A stretch of DNA of 64,000 bases, taken from the NCBI RefSeq assembly GCF_000317695.1, contig NC_019771.1, positions 1,116,001 through 1,180,000 of the forward strand, written 5' to 3'. Source of the DNA: Anabaena cylindrica PCC 7122 (lineage in GTDB: Bacteria > Cyanobacteriota > Cyanobacteriia > Cyanobacteriales > Nostocaceae). Position numbers and translations under genes: made by a program. The notes under the pieces are model-generated. The model saw only the letters and a list, made by a program, of their open reading frames with translations, made no database searches and was not told the DNA's origin. Shown here in pieces: positions 52,660 through 61,417 of this stretch (position 1 is the first letter of the stretch; each line of letters opens with the position of its first letter).

Positions 52660-54498
52660 TATAGGAATACTATTTGATTTTTTTGGCGAAGTCCAATTAT
52701 TTAGATTTACAAGAATATCAAGACATGAAGCAAGGATACACCAACATTCAACATCCAAAATCCAAACCCGATTATGGTGTGGGAAAGTTTTTTTTGCGGG
52801 GAAAGCTTCCTGAAAATTATTACCTAGTACCGATGCTAATTCTTGATTACTCAAGGATTGAACCAGACTCAAACCCAAAGATTGATGAGAAATAGTTTGA
52901 GCGTAATTGGCATTAAGATAGGGTATATATTGTGGCATTTTGGCTACATAAGTTTGCAAAAAAGGCAAACTCAAAGCATTGATGTAAGCACGCGCTTGGG
53001 AAGCATCACCAACCATTTCTGCTGGTAATGCTACTTGCTTGCTGTCTGGGTTACTATTACCAATGCTGGAAAAATGAGTACCACCAACAAACATGACTAG
53101 ATATTTATGGGGATTAGTCAACCAAGAGAAAGGGAGAATTTGTTCGTATAAAGCTGGTGCGACAGTATCTTCACTGCTACCAACCAGCATGACAGGAGTT
53201 TGAATTTGATTTAAACCAGCTTGTCCGAAAATAGAGCTAGTGATGGGGTTAACTGCGATCGCAGCTTTAACTCTCTCATCTCGCAAATTATATACTAGTT
53301 TTGACTCACTTTGCAATTCCAAAGCCCGACATTGCAGGAATAAAGACATATTCCAGGTATCCCGCAGCGTATCTGGTTGACAATCTCGTTTTAGCTGCTC
53401 AAAGTTAATTTTTGCCCCTACTAAAGCTAAAGCAGTATAACCACCAAAGGATTGGCCAACTACTCCCACTTGTTGCAGATTTAACCGACCTTGAAATTTG
53501 CCATCAGATTTGTTAACTTTTTCTAGTTGATTTAATATAAATTTGATATCTAAAGGTCTATCTATAAATTCACCTGACTCTATCAATCTAGTTGTATGAC
53601 TTTTACCAAGAGATTGCTGAGGGTGCAATTTTGGAGCATTCGCAACCGGATGATTAGGAACCACCACAGCTAATCCGTGGGAAGCTAAATGAGCAGCTAA
53701 ATAACGAAAGTTGCTGCTATCTAAGCCTAAACCGTGAGAGATGACAATTACTGAAGTGGGATGTTGAACATTAGGAACATAAACATCAGTCAGTAACCGC
53801 CGATTACGGGTGACATCAAAGAACTCTAGCTGATATTTCTTTGATTTTACACTGCCTTCAGTTTTTAAGTTTGGCAGCTGATATAAACTTGCCTTTTGGA
53901 TGATACCAGCCTCTAGACTGGCTTTTTGCTGAATTGCTGCGATCGCTATCTTCGTTTCATCAATTAATTTCTCCAATTCACCAATTATTTCTAGACTATC
54001 AGCTAAATTAATATGAATATTATTTGTAGGATACTTCCGTAGCAAATTTAATAATGTTAAACCGTCTGCTTCCCCCGATGCTAAAATTATTGCTGTGCGT
54101 AAAGCATGAAATCCTGATTCTGGTTGACGAGATTTAGTTTTAATTAATTCTGCCAACCGTCGCAGTAGAAATTCTCCTTGTTGTGTATGGAGAAATTGTG
54201 AAGCTACTGCGGGACTAATTTTGATAGTTCTGAGTAAAATTTGTCGTAGTTCTTGCAGTTTTTGAAGTGAAATATACTGCTGATACATTGACAATTCATT
54301 ATCAATTAATCCAGTTTTGGCGTAGGTTTCTAAACTAATTACAGGAACGGAAATTTCTAATAACGAATAAGAAGCGGATATTTTCTCTGCTGCCATCACA
54401 GAATTATTAATTCCAAATGTTGGCAGCAATATTGAAATTACCAGCAAGAGGAAACTTTTTTTCAGGCTGCTGGCCCAATTACCAAACAAACTATTCAT
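52636..54498 (-). CDS. DUF1400 and alpha/beta-hydrolase exported protein
   Basis: The 620-residue protein has a signal peptide (SFLLLVISILLPTFGINNSVMA), a DUF1400 domain (~40-130, VISLETYAKTGLIDNEL), and an alpha/beta-hydrolase domain with SHGLGLDSSNF, the nucleophile elbow VGQSFGGYTA, GSSEDTVAP and the His in VGGTHFSS. The family is common in cyanobacteria and is lipase- or dienelactone-hydrolase-like. The last ~45 residues after NNFQEAFPAKK have no family match and look like read-through into former spacer DNA; the last six residues and the stop are encoded by the 119-bp element. The catalytic part is intact. Confidence 0.87.
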   Translation of the reverse strand: MNSLFGNWASSLKKSFLLLVISILLPTFGINNSVMAAEKISASYSLLEISVPVISLETYAKTGLIDNELSMYQQYISLQKLQELRQILLRTIKISPAVASQFLHTQQGEFLLRRLAELIKTKSRQPESGFHALRTAIILASGEADGLTLLNLLRKYPTNNIHINLADSLEIIGELEKLIDETKIAIAAIQQKASLEAGIIQKASLYQLPNLKTEGSVKSKKYQLEFFDVTRNRRLLTDVYVPNVQHPTSVIVISHGLGLDSSNFRYLAAHLASHGLAVVVPNHPVANAPKLHPQQSLGKSHTTRLIESGEFIDRPLDIKFILNQLEKVNKSDGKFQGRLNLQQVGVVGQSFGGYTALALVGAKINFEQLKRDCQPDTLRDTWNMSLFLQCRALELQSESKLVYNLRDERVKAAIAVNPITSSIFGQAGLNQIQTPVMLVGSSEDTVAPALYEQILPFSWLTNPHKYLVMFVGGTHFSSIGNSNPDSKQVALPAEMVGDASQARAYINALSLPFLQTYVAKMPQYIPYLNANYAQTISHQSLGLSLVQSLSNQELASVLGNNFQEAFPAKKTFPHHNRVWILDVECWCILASCLDILVNLNNWTSPKKSNSIPIYSLSHSS

Positions 54499-54653
54499 CG
54501 CTCAAATATTTCAGTGATGTTTTTTCGCGAGGCGTTAAATTTGGTAGTTATTCAGACACCCTGTGAATAGATTTATATACTCTTATTTGCCTCAGTCTTC
54601 TGGATATTTTTGAGCTTTTTTTTCGTGAAGACAAAATTTAGAGGTTCATTGAG

Positions 54654-54706
54654 ATAGAGTCAATTAGGATCAAACAAATATCCCTTCGATCAGATTTTGA
54701 CTCTAT
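54654..54706. other. Inverted repeat in the spacer between DUF1400 and EamA genes
   Basis: A ten-bp perfect inverted repeat, ATAGAGTCAA and TTGACTCTAT, with a 33-base loop, lies in the 54499-54834 spacer. The arms can be extended with mismatches to include GATC. It could be a structured RNA, a protein-binding site or a short repeat. I see nothing else in this spacer. Confidence 0.4.
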
Positions 54707-54834
54707 TTGATTAGATGCTCTTAAAATCATAACAGCCAAAATAATAGTTTGCTTCAGTATTTATGGTGTAGCTTTAAATATAAAAACAATTTTTTGAGTT
54801 AAAAAACCTAATCGAATTATGCTAATAATTTATT

Positions 54835-55752
54835 TTATTCAGATTTACCTAAAGCGATAGCTACCGAACCAATAACAACTAATAATGCCCCGATAATTCC
54901 TATTATAGTGATGTGTTCTGAGGGAATTAGCGTCGGGAAAATACTAGAAACTATCCAAACTGATATTAAAGTTACAATTGGAGCTAATGCTAAGACTGCG
55001 CTTACTCTTGAGGCTTCCCAATGTGCTAATGATTCAGCAAAAGCACCATAGGCAATTAAAGTATTTAATCCACAAAATAGCAACATTCCTAAATGTAAAG
55101 GATTGAGACTAAAAACTGTATTAATTTTAGCCAAAGGAGTGAATAATAAAGCACATCCACCATAAATTATCAGCATAATCTTAGAAGATGATAAAGATTG
55201 CAATAGCTGCTTTTGTGCCAAAGCATAAATAGCCCAGGCAACTGCTCCTAATACAACCAATCCACTACCTAAAAGATATTGCCCCTGGGCTGTAATTAAA
55301 TTTGTTAATTGGGCATTAAAAAATAGTGCAAAACCTAAAGTTAAGACACTAACTCCAATCCATTGCCGTAACGTATAATGTTCTTTAAAAATTACTAAGC
55401 CACCAAAACCTAACAACACAGTAGCTAACTGGATTATCACTTCAGCATTAGCGGGTGCTGTTAATGCTAAACCTTGCATGAAAAAGAAGTAATTTGTGGC
55501 TAAAAATATTGTGACTACTGCTAATAACTTTCCAGAACTAGAACGTAATTCTTCTATAATTGGTAATTTTCCTTGTACAGACAAATAAATTGCTAATAAT
55601 ACAAAGGACATGGAAAAGCGAAACCAAATGATAGTATAAACATCTAAGGCTTGTAGCGTTACCTTTAAAGCGATTGGTAGAATACCCCATAGAAAAACAG
55701 TCACTAACGATAAACCAAGTCCTAAACGCCAGCGACCGGAACTTTGATGCAT
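54835..55752 (-). CDS. EamA family (DMT) transporter
   Basis: The 305-residue membrane protein has ten hydrophobic segments in two EamA halves: GLSLVTVFLWGILPIALKV..., and in the second half GLVVLGAVAWAIYALAQKQLL. The drug/metabolite transporter superfamily exports small molecules such as amino acids or metabolites. The substrate cannot be told. The length is usual and the frame is intact. It lies between the DUF1400 gene and the REP array. Confidence 0.9.
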   Translation of the reverse strand: MHQSSGRWRLGLGLSLVTVFLWGILPIALKVTLQALDVYTIIWFRFSMSFVLLAIYLSVQGKLPIIEELRSSSGKLLAVVTIFLATNYFFFMQGLALTAPANAEVIIQLATVLLGFGGLVIFKEHYTLRQWIGVSVLTLGFALFFNAQLTNLITAQGQYLLGSGLVVLGAVAWAIYALAQKQLLQSLSSSKIMLIIYGGCALLFTPLAKINTVFSLNPLHLGMLLFCGLNTLIAYGAFAESLAHWEASRVSAVLALAPIVTLISVWIVSSIFPTLIPSEHITIIGIIGALLVVIGSVAIALGKSE

Positions 55753-55960
55753 AATTAATAGTAAGTTGATGGGTAAAAAATCATTTATATCCAGGAGTCA
55801 AGTATCAAGAATACTTTATTACTTCGTACTATTGACTATTTGCTCCGGGTAAGTTTCTAAAAGCGGTCATTCCAAAAGAAATACTGGATAAATTGAGGAT
55901 CTTGTTTTTGACGAATGATTGAGGATTACTATGATATTGTAATCGCTCAAAAGGTAGTAG

Positions 55961-56549
55961 GGGTGAAGCATTCGCACCAGAAAAATATGGAACAAACAGA
56001 TAACCTATATTGGCGAATGCTTCACCCTCCCCCACGTCACTTCCCCACCAGAAAAATATGGAACAAACGGATAACCTATATTGGCGAATGCTTCACCCTC
56101 CCCCACGTCACTTCCCCACCAGAAAAATATGGAACAAACGGATAACCTATATTGGCGAATGCTTCACCCTCCCCCACGTCACCCTTCCCCACCAGAAAAA
56201 TATGGAACAAACGGATAACCTATATTGGCGAATGCTTCACCCTCCCCCACGTCACCCTTCCCCACCAGAAAAATATGGAACAAACGGATAACCTATATTG
56301 GCGAATGCTTCACCCTCCCCCACGTCACCCTTCCCCACCAGAAAAATATGGAACAAACGGATAACCTATATTGGCGAATGCTTCACCCTCCCCCACGTCA
56401 CCCTTCCCCACCAGAAAAATATGGAACAAACGGATAACCTATATTGGCGAATGCTTCACCCTCCCCCACGTCACCCTTCCCCACCAGAAAAATATGGAAC
56501 AAACAGATAACCTATATTGGCGAATGCTTCACCCTTCCTCACGTCACCC
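55961..56549 (+). repeat. REP-like tandem array, eight units of 71-73 bp
   Basis: The word AAAAATATGG starts units at 55981, 56052, 56123, 56196, 56269, 56342, 56415 and 56488, giving spacings of 71, 71 and then five of 73. Each unit contains GCGAATGCTTCACCC. The first unit also has the opposite arm GGGTGAAGCATTCGC at 55961-55975, so it is a complete hairpin with 15-bp perfect arms; the later units lack that arm. Units 1 and 8 share ACAGATAACC where the middle six have ACGGATAACC. The array ends 27 bases before a REP-associated transposase gene. Short frames inside it are artefacts. Confidence 0.95.
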
Positions 56550-56575
56550 TGACGCTATGAAAAGGAATTTAATTC

Positions 56576-57283
56576 ATGCCTTATAATCCCGAAATTCACC
56601 ACCGGCGTTCTATCCGCTTAAAAGAATATAACTATACTCAAATAGGAGCTTATTTTGTCACCATTTGCACCTATCAACGTAATTGTTTATTTGGTGAAAT
56701 TGTAGATGGCGAAATGAAATTAAATACAAATGGCGAGATAGCAAAGGGTTGTTGGTTATCTCTTCCTCGGCATTTTCAAAATGTAGAGTTAGATGAATTT
56801 GTGATCATGCCCAATCATTTACATGGAATTATTATTCTAGTTAAAAGTGCAGCATTGGCAAAGCAAGATTTTTCACAATCTTTTTCTGAAGCAGTGGGCG
56901 AAGCATTGGCAAAGCAAGATTTCTCGCAATCGTTTTCTGCGGCGGAGGGCGAAGCATTGGCGAATTTAAATGATCAACAACAACCAAATTTATCGAGCCA
57001 ATGCTTCGCCCCTACAGGTGAAAAAATTAAAATTAATGGGACAAAACCACAATCTTTGGCGGCAATAATTCAAAATTATAAATCTGTTTCTACACGCCAA
57101 ATTAATCGCATTAATAAGGATAAAGGAAATGTTATTTGGCAACGTAATTATTATGAACATATTATCCGCAATGAAGAAGCATTAAATAATATTCGTCAGT
57201 ACATAGTTACCAATCCGATAAGTTGGGCAGAAGACCAGGAAAATCCAGCAAATGTTAAGACATCTGTCAAACTGATTGTTTAA
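56576..57283 (+). CDS. REP-associated tyrosine transposase (RAYT, Y1/HUH type)
   Basis: The 235-residue protein has the RAYT/Y1 pattern: RRSIRLKEYNYTQIGAYFVTICTYQRNCLFGEI, the HUH motif MPNHLHGIIIL with His81 and His83, and the catalytic tyrosine region WQRNYYEHIIRN (Tyr192/193). Such enzymes act on single-stranded REP hairpins. Residues ~91-150, between the HUH motif and the tyrosine, are an insert containing a duplicated 17-residue unit (ALAKQDFSQSFS...GE) encoded by REP-like DNA. AAAGGAA lies before the ATG as ribosome binding site. The gene ends overlap ligA by four bases, tail to tail. It is probably active or recently active, because the motifs are intact. Confidence 0.9.
   Translation: MPYNPEIHHRRSIRLKEYNYTQIGAYFVTICTYQRNCLFGEIVDGEMKLNTNGEIAKGCWLSLPRHFQNVELDEFVIMPNHLHGIIILVKSAALAKQDFSQSFSEAVGEALAKQDFSQSFSAAEGEALANLNDQQQPNLSSQCFAPTGEKIKINGTKPQSLAAIIQNYKSVSTRQINRINKDKGNVIWQRNYYEHIIRNEEALNNIRQYIVTNPISWAEDQENPANVKTSVKLIV
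56852..57011 (+). repeat. REP-like motifs and 51-bp duplication inside the RAYT gene
   Basis: Two 51-bp direct repeats start at 56852 and 56903. GGGCGAAGCATTGGC occurs at 56896-56910 and 56947-56961, and its inverse GCCAATGCTTCGCCC at 56997-57011. These differ from the array arm GGGTGAAGCATTCGC by only a few bases and can form a hairpin with each other. Confidence 0.85.
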
Positions 57284-59325
57284 ATCTTTAACATCTCTAA
57301 TAATTGTGCTTCACTTAACTGAGTAATTTCCAAAGCCTGCGCTTTTTCTAATTTAGAACCGGCATCTTCACCCACAACTAAAAAGTCAGTTTTTTTACTG
57401 ACAGAATCTGTGACTTTACCACCAGCTTTTTGAATTAGTGCTTTTGCTTCATCGCGTTTTAAGGTTGGTAAAGTACCTGTAACTACAAAGGTTTTACCAG
57501 CAAATTTTTCATTAATATCACCCGCTGCTTTCGGTTCTTCGGTGGAAATGAATTGCAAACCGATTGCTTGGAGACGAGAAATCAAGGTTTGATTAGCGCT
57601 GATGCGAAACCATTGATAAACTGATTGGGCAATTTCTGCACCAATACCATAAACGCCTTCAATATCCGATTGTCTAGCTGCTGTTAACTGTTCAACTGTG
57701 GTAAATTTTTCCGTTAATAATTGGGCGTTGACACTACCAACATGACGAATACCTAAACCATATAATACCCTTGACCAAGGTTTATTTTTTGATTTAGCGA
57801 TCGCACTCACCAATTTTTCCGCTGACTTCTGCCCCATCCGTTCCAATGCACATAATTTTTCTGGTGTCAAGTCATATAAGTCACCAACAGAATGCACCAA
57901 CCCCTTATCTACCAGTTGATGTACCAGTTTTTCACCGACACCTTTAATATCCAAAGCATCACGACTTACCCAATGTTCAATTTCACCTTTGAGAATTGCC
58001 GCACAGGAAGCATTTACACATCGTGTCACCGCTTCCCCCGATTCCCGCACTACAGGTTGACCACAGACGGGACAATGGGTAGGCATAATAAAAGGTTGAG
58101 TATCAGCGGGGCGCAATTCTTTAATTACCCGCACCACTTCCGGGATAATTTCCCCAGCTTTGCGAACAATGACAGTATCACCAATGCGGATATCTAATAG
58201 GGTGATGCGATCGCTATTATGTAAAGTAGCCCTAGAAACAGTAGTCCCCGCTAATTGTACAGGCAACATTTCCGCTAAAGGAGTTAACGCTCCCGTTCTC
58301 CCCACATTCACTGTAATCCGTTCCACACGGGTTGGAGCTTCTTCTGCTGCATACTTGAGAGCGATCGCCCACCGGGGGCATTTCTGCGTAAAACCTAACT
58401 GTTCTTGTAGCCTAAACGAATTTAGCTTTACCACCACCCCATCAGTCATATAAGCCGAATTTAGCCTTTCCGTATCCCAATATTGATAATATTCAGCAAC
58501 TTCCTCTAATGTATGGCACAGCTTATGATTGGCATCAACCCGAAAACCCATTTTTTGCAACAACTCCAAAGCTTCCCATTGAGTATTAGCAATACTAGAA
58601 TCATCCAACCCTGTAATATGTAGCGTATAAGCAAAGAAATCTAGCTGTCGCTGTGCTACAATCCGGGGATCTAACTGTCTAAGTGTACCAGCAGCAGCAT
58701 TGCGGGGATTAGCAAACACCTGTTCACCTGCTTTTTGCCTTTTCTCATTGATTTGTTGAAATACATCTAAAGGTAAAAAAACCTCACCCCGCACTTCTAC
58801 CTTTTCGATATTTGCTAACCCGTCAAAATTCAAACGCAGGGGAATTGAGCGAATAGTCCGCACATTTTGGGTAATATCTTCACCCATCACCCCATCACCC
58901 CGACTCACACCTCTAGTTAAAACACCATTTTCATAAGTTAACGCTAAAGCCGCACCATCAATTTTCAATTCTGCCACATATTCTATATCACCCGGAGAAT
59001 ACTGAGATGGCAAGTGTCTTCGCCAACGTTGTTCCCAGCTTTGTAACTCCTCAACATTAAAAGCATTTTCCAAACTATACAAAGGGATATTATGCCGTAC
59101 CGAAGTAAAATGCGTTGCAGGCCGCTCACCCACCCGTTGAGTAGGACTATCAGGAGTGATTAATTCTGGATACTGAGTTTCTAATTCTTGTAATTCCCGA
59201 TAAAACCGATCATAGACAGTATCCTCCATGATTGGTGCATCCAGGACATAATAAGCATAGCTGGCTTGTTGTAATAACCGCCGGATTTCTTCTATACGCT
59301 TTACTTCGGCTTGAGTTGGTATCAT
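57280..59325 (-). CDS. ligA: NAD+-dependent DNA ligase
   Basis: LigA seals nicks in DNA during replication and repair using NAD+. The 681-residue protein has the N-terminal Ia domain (YAYYVLDAPIMEDTVYDRFYRELQ), the adenylation Lys121 in ELKIDGAAL, the nucleotidyltransferase and OB segments, a four-Cys zinc finger (CPVCGQPV ... CVNASC), helix-hairpin-helix repeats (GVYGIGAEIAQSVYQW) and a C-terminal BRCT domain (FAGKTFVVTGTLPTLKRDEAKALIQKAGG). All parts are in order and of normal length. It converges with the RAYT gene, overlapping by four bases. Confidence 0.97.
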   Translation of the reverse strand: MIPTQAEVKRIEEIRRLLQQASYAYYVLDAPIMEDTVYDRFYRELQELETQYPELITPDSPTQRVGERPATHFTSVRHNIPLYSLENAFNVEELQSWEQRWRRHLPSQYSPGDIEYVAELKIDGAALALTYENGVLTRGVSRGDGVMGEDITQNVRTIRSIPLRLNFDGLANIEKVEVRGEVFLPLDVFQQINEKRQKAGEQVFANPRNAAAGTLRQLDPRIVAQRQLDFFAYTLHITGLDDSSIANTQWEALELLQKMGFRVDANHKLCHTLEEVAEYYQYWDTERLNSAYMTDGVVVKLNSFRLQEQLGFTQKCPRWAIALKYAAEEAPTRVERITVNVGRTGALTPLAEMLPVQLAGTTVSRATLHNSDRITLLDIRIGDTVIVRKAGEIIPEVVRVIKELRPADTQPFIMPTHCPVCGQPVVRESGEAVTRCVNASCAAILKGEIEHWVSRDALDIKGVGEKLVHQLVDKGLVHSVGDLYDLTPEKLCALERMGQKSAEKLVSAIAKSKNKPWSRVLYGLGIRHVGSVNAQLLTEKFTTVEQLTAARQSDIEGVYGIGAEIAQSVYQWFRISANQTLISRLQAIGLQFISTEEPKAAGDINEKFAGKTFVVTGTLPTLKRDEAKALIQKAGGKVTDSVSKKTDFLVVGEDAGSKLEKAQALEITQLSEAQLLEMLKI

Positions 59326-59377
59326 AAAATTTACAAGATAATACTTAGAAAATAGAATTTAAAGACTAGAAAACCTG

Positions 59378-59540
59378 CTAGTGGTCTGTCAAATATATTT
59401 TGACGGATCAAGAAGTAACAAACCGCAAAGACGCGTTCACGAAGTGTCTCGAAGAGAAGAGCGCGTTCGCGTTCGCGTTGCGTAGCAAAGGAAGAAGGAA
59501 GATTTATTTCTCCGTCAATTAGTTCTTGACAGACTACTAG
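59378..59540. mobile_element. 163-bp MITE-like element with nested palindromes
   Basis: The ends are ~29-bp imperfect inverted repeats: CTAGTGGTCTGTCAAATA on the left and, as reverse complement, CTAGTAGTCTGTCAAGAA on the right, each continuing to TTGACGGA. The interior holds GACGCGTTCACGAAGTGTC and GCGCGTTCGCGTTCGCG palindromic words, seemingly a second repeat inserted inside the first. It occupies the spacer 59326-59737, which also has an ACGGCACGGCTACGCC palindrome near 59610 and AACTCCTGACTCC heptamers near 59710. Confidence 0.75.
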
Positions 59541-59737
59541 AAGCAGGCTGAAAACCCACGAAAGATTTTAGCAAAATTATAGATTAATGGTAAGGATACA
59601 CAATAGTCTACGGCACGGCTACGCCTACAGAATCATAAGGCTTTTCGCGTCAAGTTGATGATTTTGCTCGAAATCTCTCTTCTCTTTATTCCTGATGTCA
59701 CAAGCATTTTAACTCCTGACTCCTGACTCCTGAATTC

Positions 59738-60814
59738 TTACGATGAATGATCCCAGTCTGCGACTTCATATAAAAATCTAGTTTTGCCAATTAACTTACG
59801 ATTAGCAGAAGTACTTTGAACAAACACAACATACTTTTCTAGATTACTAGGTTTAATTCTAATTGTCGCATCCATCGGTAGACCTAACATTTCTCGTGCA
59901 GCACTGCCTTCAAATAAATCACCTGTAGTTCTATCCATCAAGATAATTTCTTTAGTCGCTTGGATAGTTTCTGTTTTCGTAAATTCATAAAATCCACGCC
60001 CTACTTTAAATGTTAACCCATTTTCTAACACAAACGCTTTAATAGAAATATCTAAATCCACCTCTAACACCTGGAATCTTCCTGGAACAACCGCTCTTAA
60101 ATCAGTTGATTCATAATAAGATGTTCCTTCTCGTTTCATCATGGTGTCAAATATTTTATTTAACCCACGACTCATCCTACCTTGGTTAATTACTTCTTTT
60201 TCATAAGCTTGTAACTGTTCATCGGATGATTGCTGGTAGCAAACTGCTAAAAACAAGTCAGTAATATAAGAAAATTGGTCTAAATTAATATGAAAACCAC
60301 CAGATTTTTCAGCTAATTCTTGATAAAAAGGCGTAGCATGATGGCGATTAAGTGCTTGCACTCCATAAACTGAAATTCCCAATTCGGCTAACTTCTCTAT
60401 CTCTTTACGCCAATTTAACTTTTGGGGATTGTGTGCTGGTGCGTGGGGAATATCATCACCAATTAAAACTAGAGATTTCGATGCTGATTTTGACCAAGAT
60501 AGAGATTGGGATTCATGTAATACTAACTCATAACATTCTGGCGCATCTCCCCCACCAGTAGGTTCTACATTTTGGACAAAATCACAAATTTTATCAACAT
60601 CACCAGAAAGGTTAAAGGTTTTAGTTACATAAGTTGAACCTGCGTCACAATAATCCCCATGAGCAATAATTCCAATCCTAATTAAAGGTAATTCATCCAT
60701 TAGTCTGGTGACAGTATTTTTAATTTTTCGCCGTACCTGAGTCAGACAAGGATACATACTACCTGTCGTATCAAAGCTAAAAACAACTTCTATATTGTTG
60801 TTTGCCATAGCCAT
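59738..60814 (-). CDS. von Willebrand factor A domain protein
   Basis: The 358-residue soluble protein begins with a vWA domain whose metal-binding MIDAS motif is FDTTGS (residues 14-19), close to the DxSxS consensus. GGGDAPECYELVLHES and SLVLIGDDIPHAPAHNPQKLNWRKEIEKLAELGISVYGVQAL are typical of a subgroup found with ubiquitin-like or ternary conflict systems and of eukaryotic alpha-kinase relatives. The C-terminal half is beta-rich with no known domain (MDRTTGDLFEGSAAREMLG). No MoxR ATPase adjoins it. The start may be the first or third residue (Met in both cases). Confidence 0.8.
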   Translation of the reverse strand: MAMANNNIEVVFSFDTTGSMYPCLTQVRRKIKNTVTRLMDELPLIRIGIIAHGDYCDAGSTYVTKTFNLSGDVDKICDFVQNVEPTGGGDAPECYELVLHESQSLSWSKSASKSLVLIGDDIPHAPAHNPQKLNWRKEIEKLAELGISVYGVQALNRHHATPFYQELAEKSGGFHINLDQFSYITDLFLAVCYQQSSDEQLQAYEKEVINQGRMSRGLNKIFDTMMKREGTSYYESTDLRAVVPGRFQVLEVDLDISIKAFVLENGLTFKVGRGFYEFTKTETIQATKEIILMDRTTGDLFEGSAAREMLGLPMDATIRIKPSNLEKYVVFVQSTSANRKLIGKTRFLYEVADWDHSS

Positions 60815-61025
60815 AACCTAAATTTCACTTATTTAGAATGTATCTTTATTTTAAATACTTATTTAATGTGAAAACATTACTTTAAAATATTGTAACATTT
60901 AGGGTTGTTGAAAATTAATAAATATGTAAAAATACGGTAAACCTCTATCAACTCGTACCCATAAATATATTTTTGGTTGTTGCGGTATTATCTTTATAAC
61001 GTAAATTTCATAACATAAACTTATT

Positions 61026-61391
61026 ATGGAGCCAGACTCGTTACCAACTGAGGTAATTTTAACAAATCCACGTCAATCTCTGGGTATATTAAAACTTGAT
61101 TGGACACCCCAACCGGGGAATTATCTTGATCTTGAAGGTAAAACCTATGCAGTTTTAGAGCGTCGTCATAAATATCAATTAAAATCAGGACGCTACCGCT
61201 TGCATAATATAACTATTTATGTACAGTCTGCTAAAAGACCAGACGAAAAAACCTTGATTGGGGGACGGTGGGTAATTGGGGATGCTACCTGCGACTACAA
61301 TGCTCATTCAGAAATCATTCGCTGTGCAGTTAACCCAGAAGGCCCTTGTAAATCCTGCCGTTTCTATGAAAATCAGGTGATAAGTAACTAG
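61026..61391 (+). CDS. DUF6464-like conserved protein
   Basis: The 121-residue soluble protein has VLERRHKYQLKSGRYRLHNITIYVQ in the centre, an RWVIGDATCDYNAHSEIIRCAVNPEGPCKSCRFYE end with four Cys that might bind a metal, and a preceding strand-rich part. I associate it with the cyanobacterial DUF6464 family, role unknown. It diverges from the vWA gene and converges with fmt. Confidence 0.75.
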   Translation: MEPDSLPTEVILTNPRQSLGILKLDWTPQPGNYLDLEGKTYAVLERRHKYQLKSGRYRLHNITIYVQSAKRPDEKTLIGGRWVIGDATCDYNAHSEIIRCAVNPEGPCKSCRFYENQVISN

Positions 61392-61417
61392 GAAGCGGGG
61401 GAGATGAAGAGGCACAA

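Noticed and set aside
55961..56549. Possible CRISPR array
   Set aside because: The stretches between the repeated words are themselves identical in every unit, there are no unique spacers and no cas genes.
55915..56586. Overlapping frames encoding repeated KIWNKRITYIGECF-like peptides
   Set aside because: They arise from the 71-73 bp array; a 73-bp unit shifts the frame every copy and each frame stops after about three units, so they are not genes.
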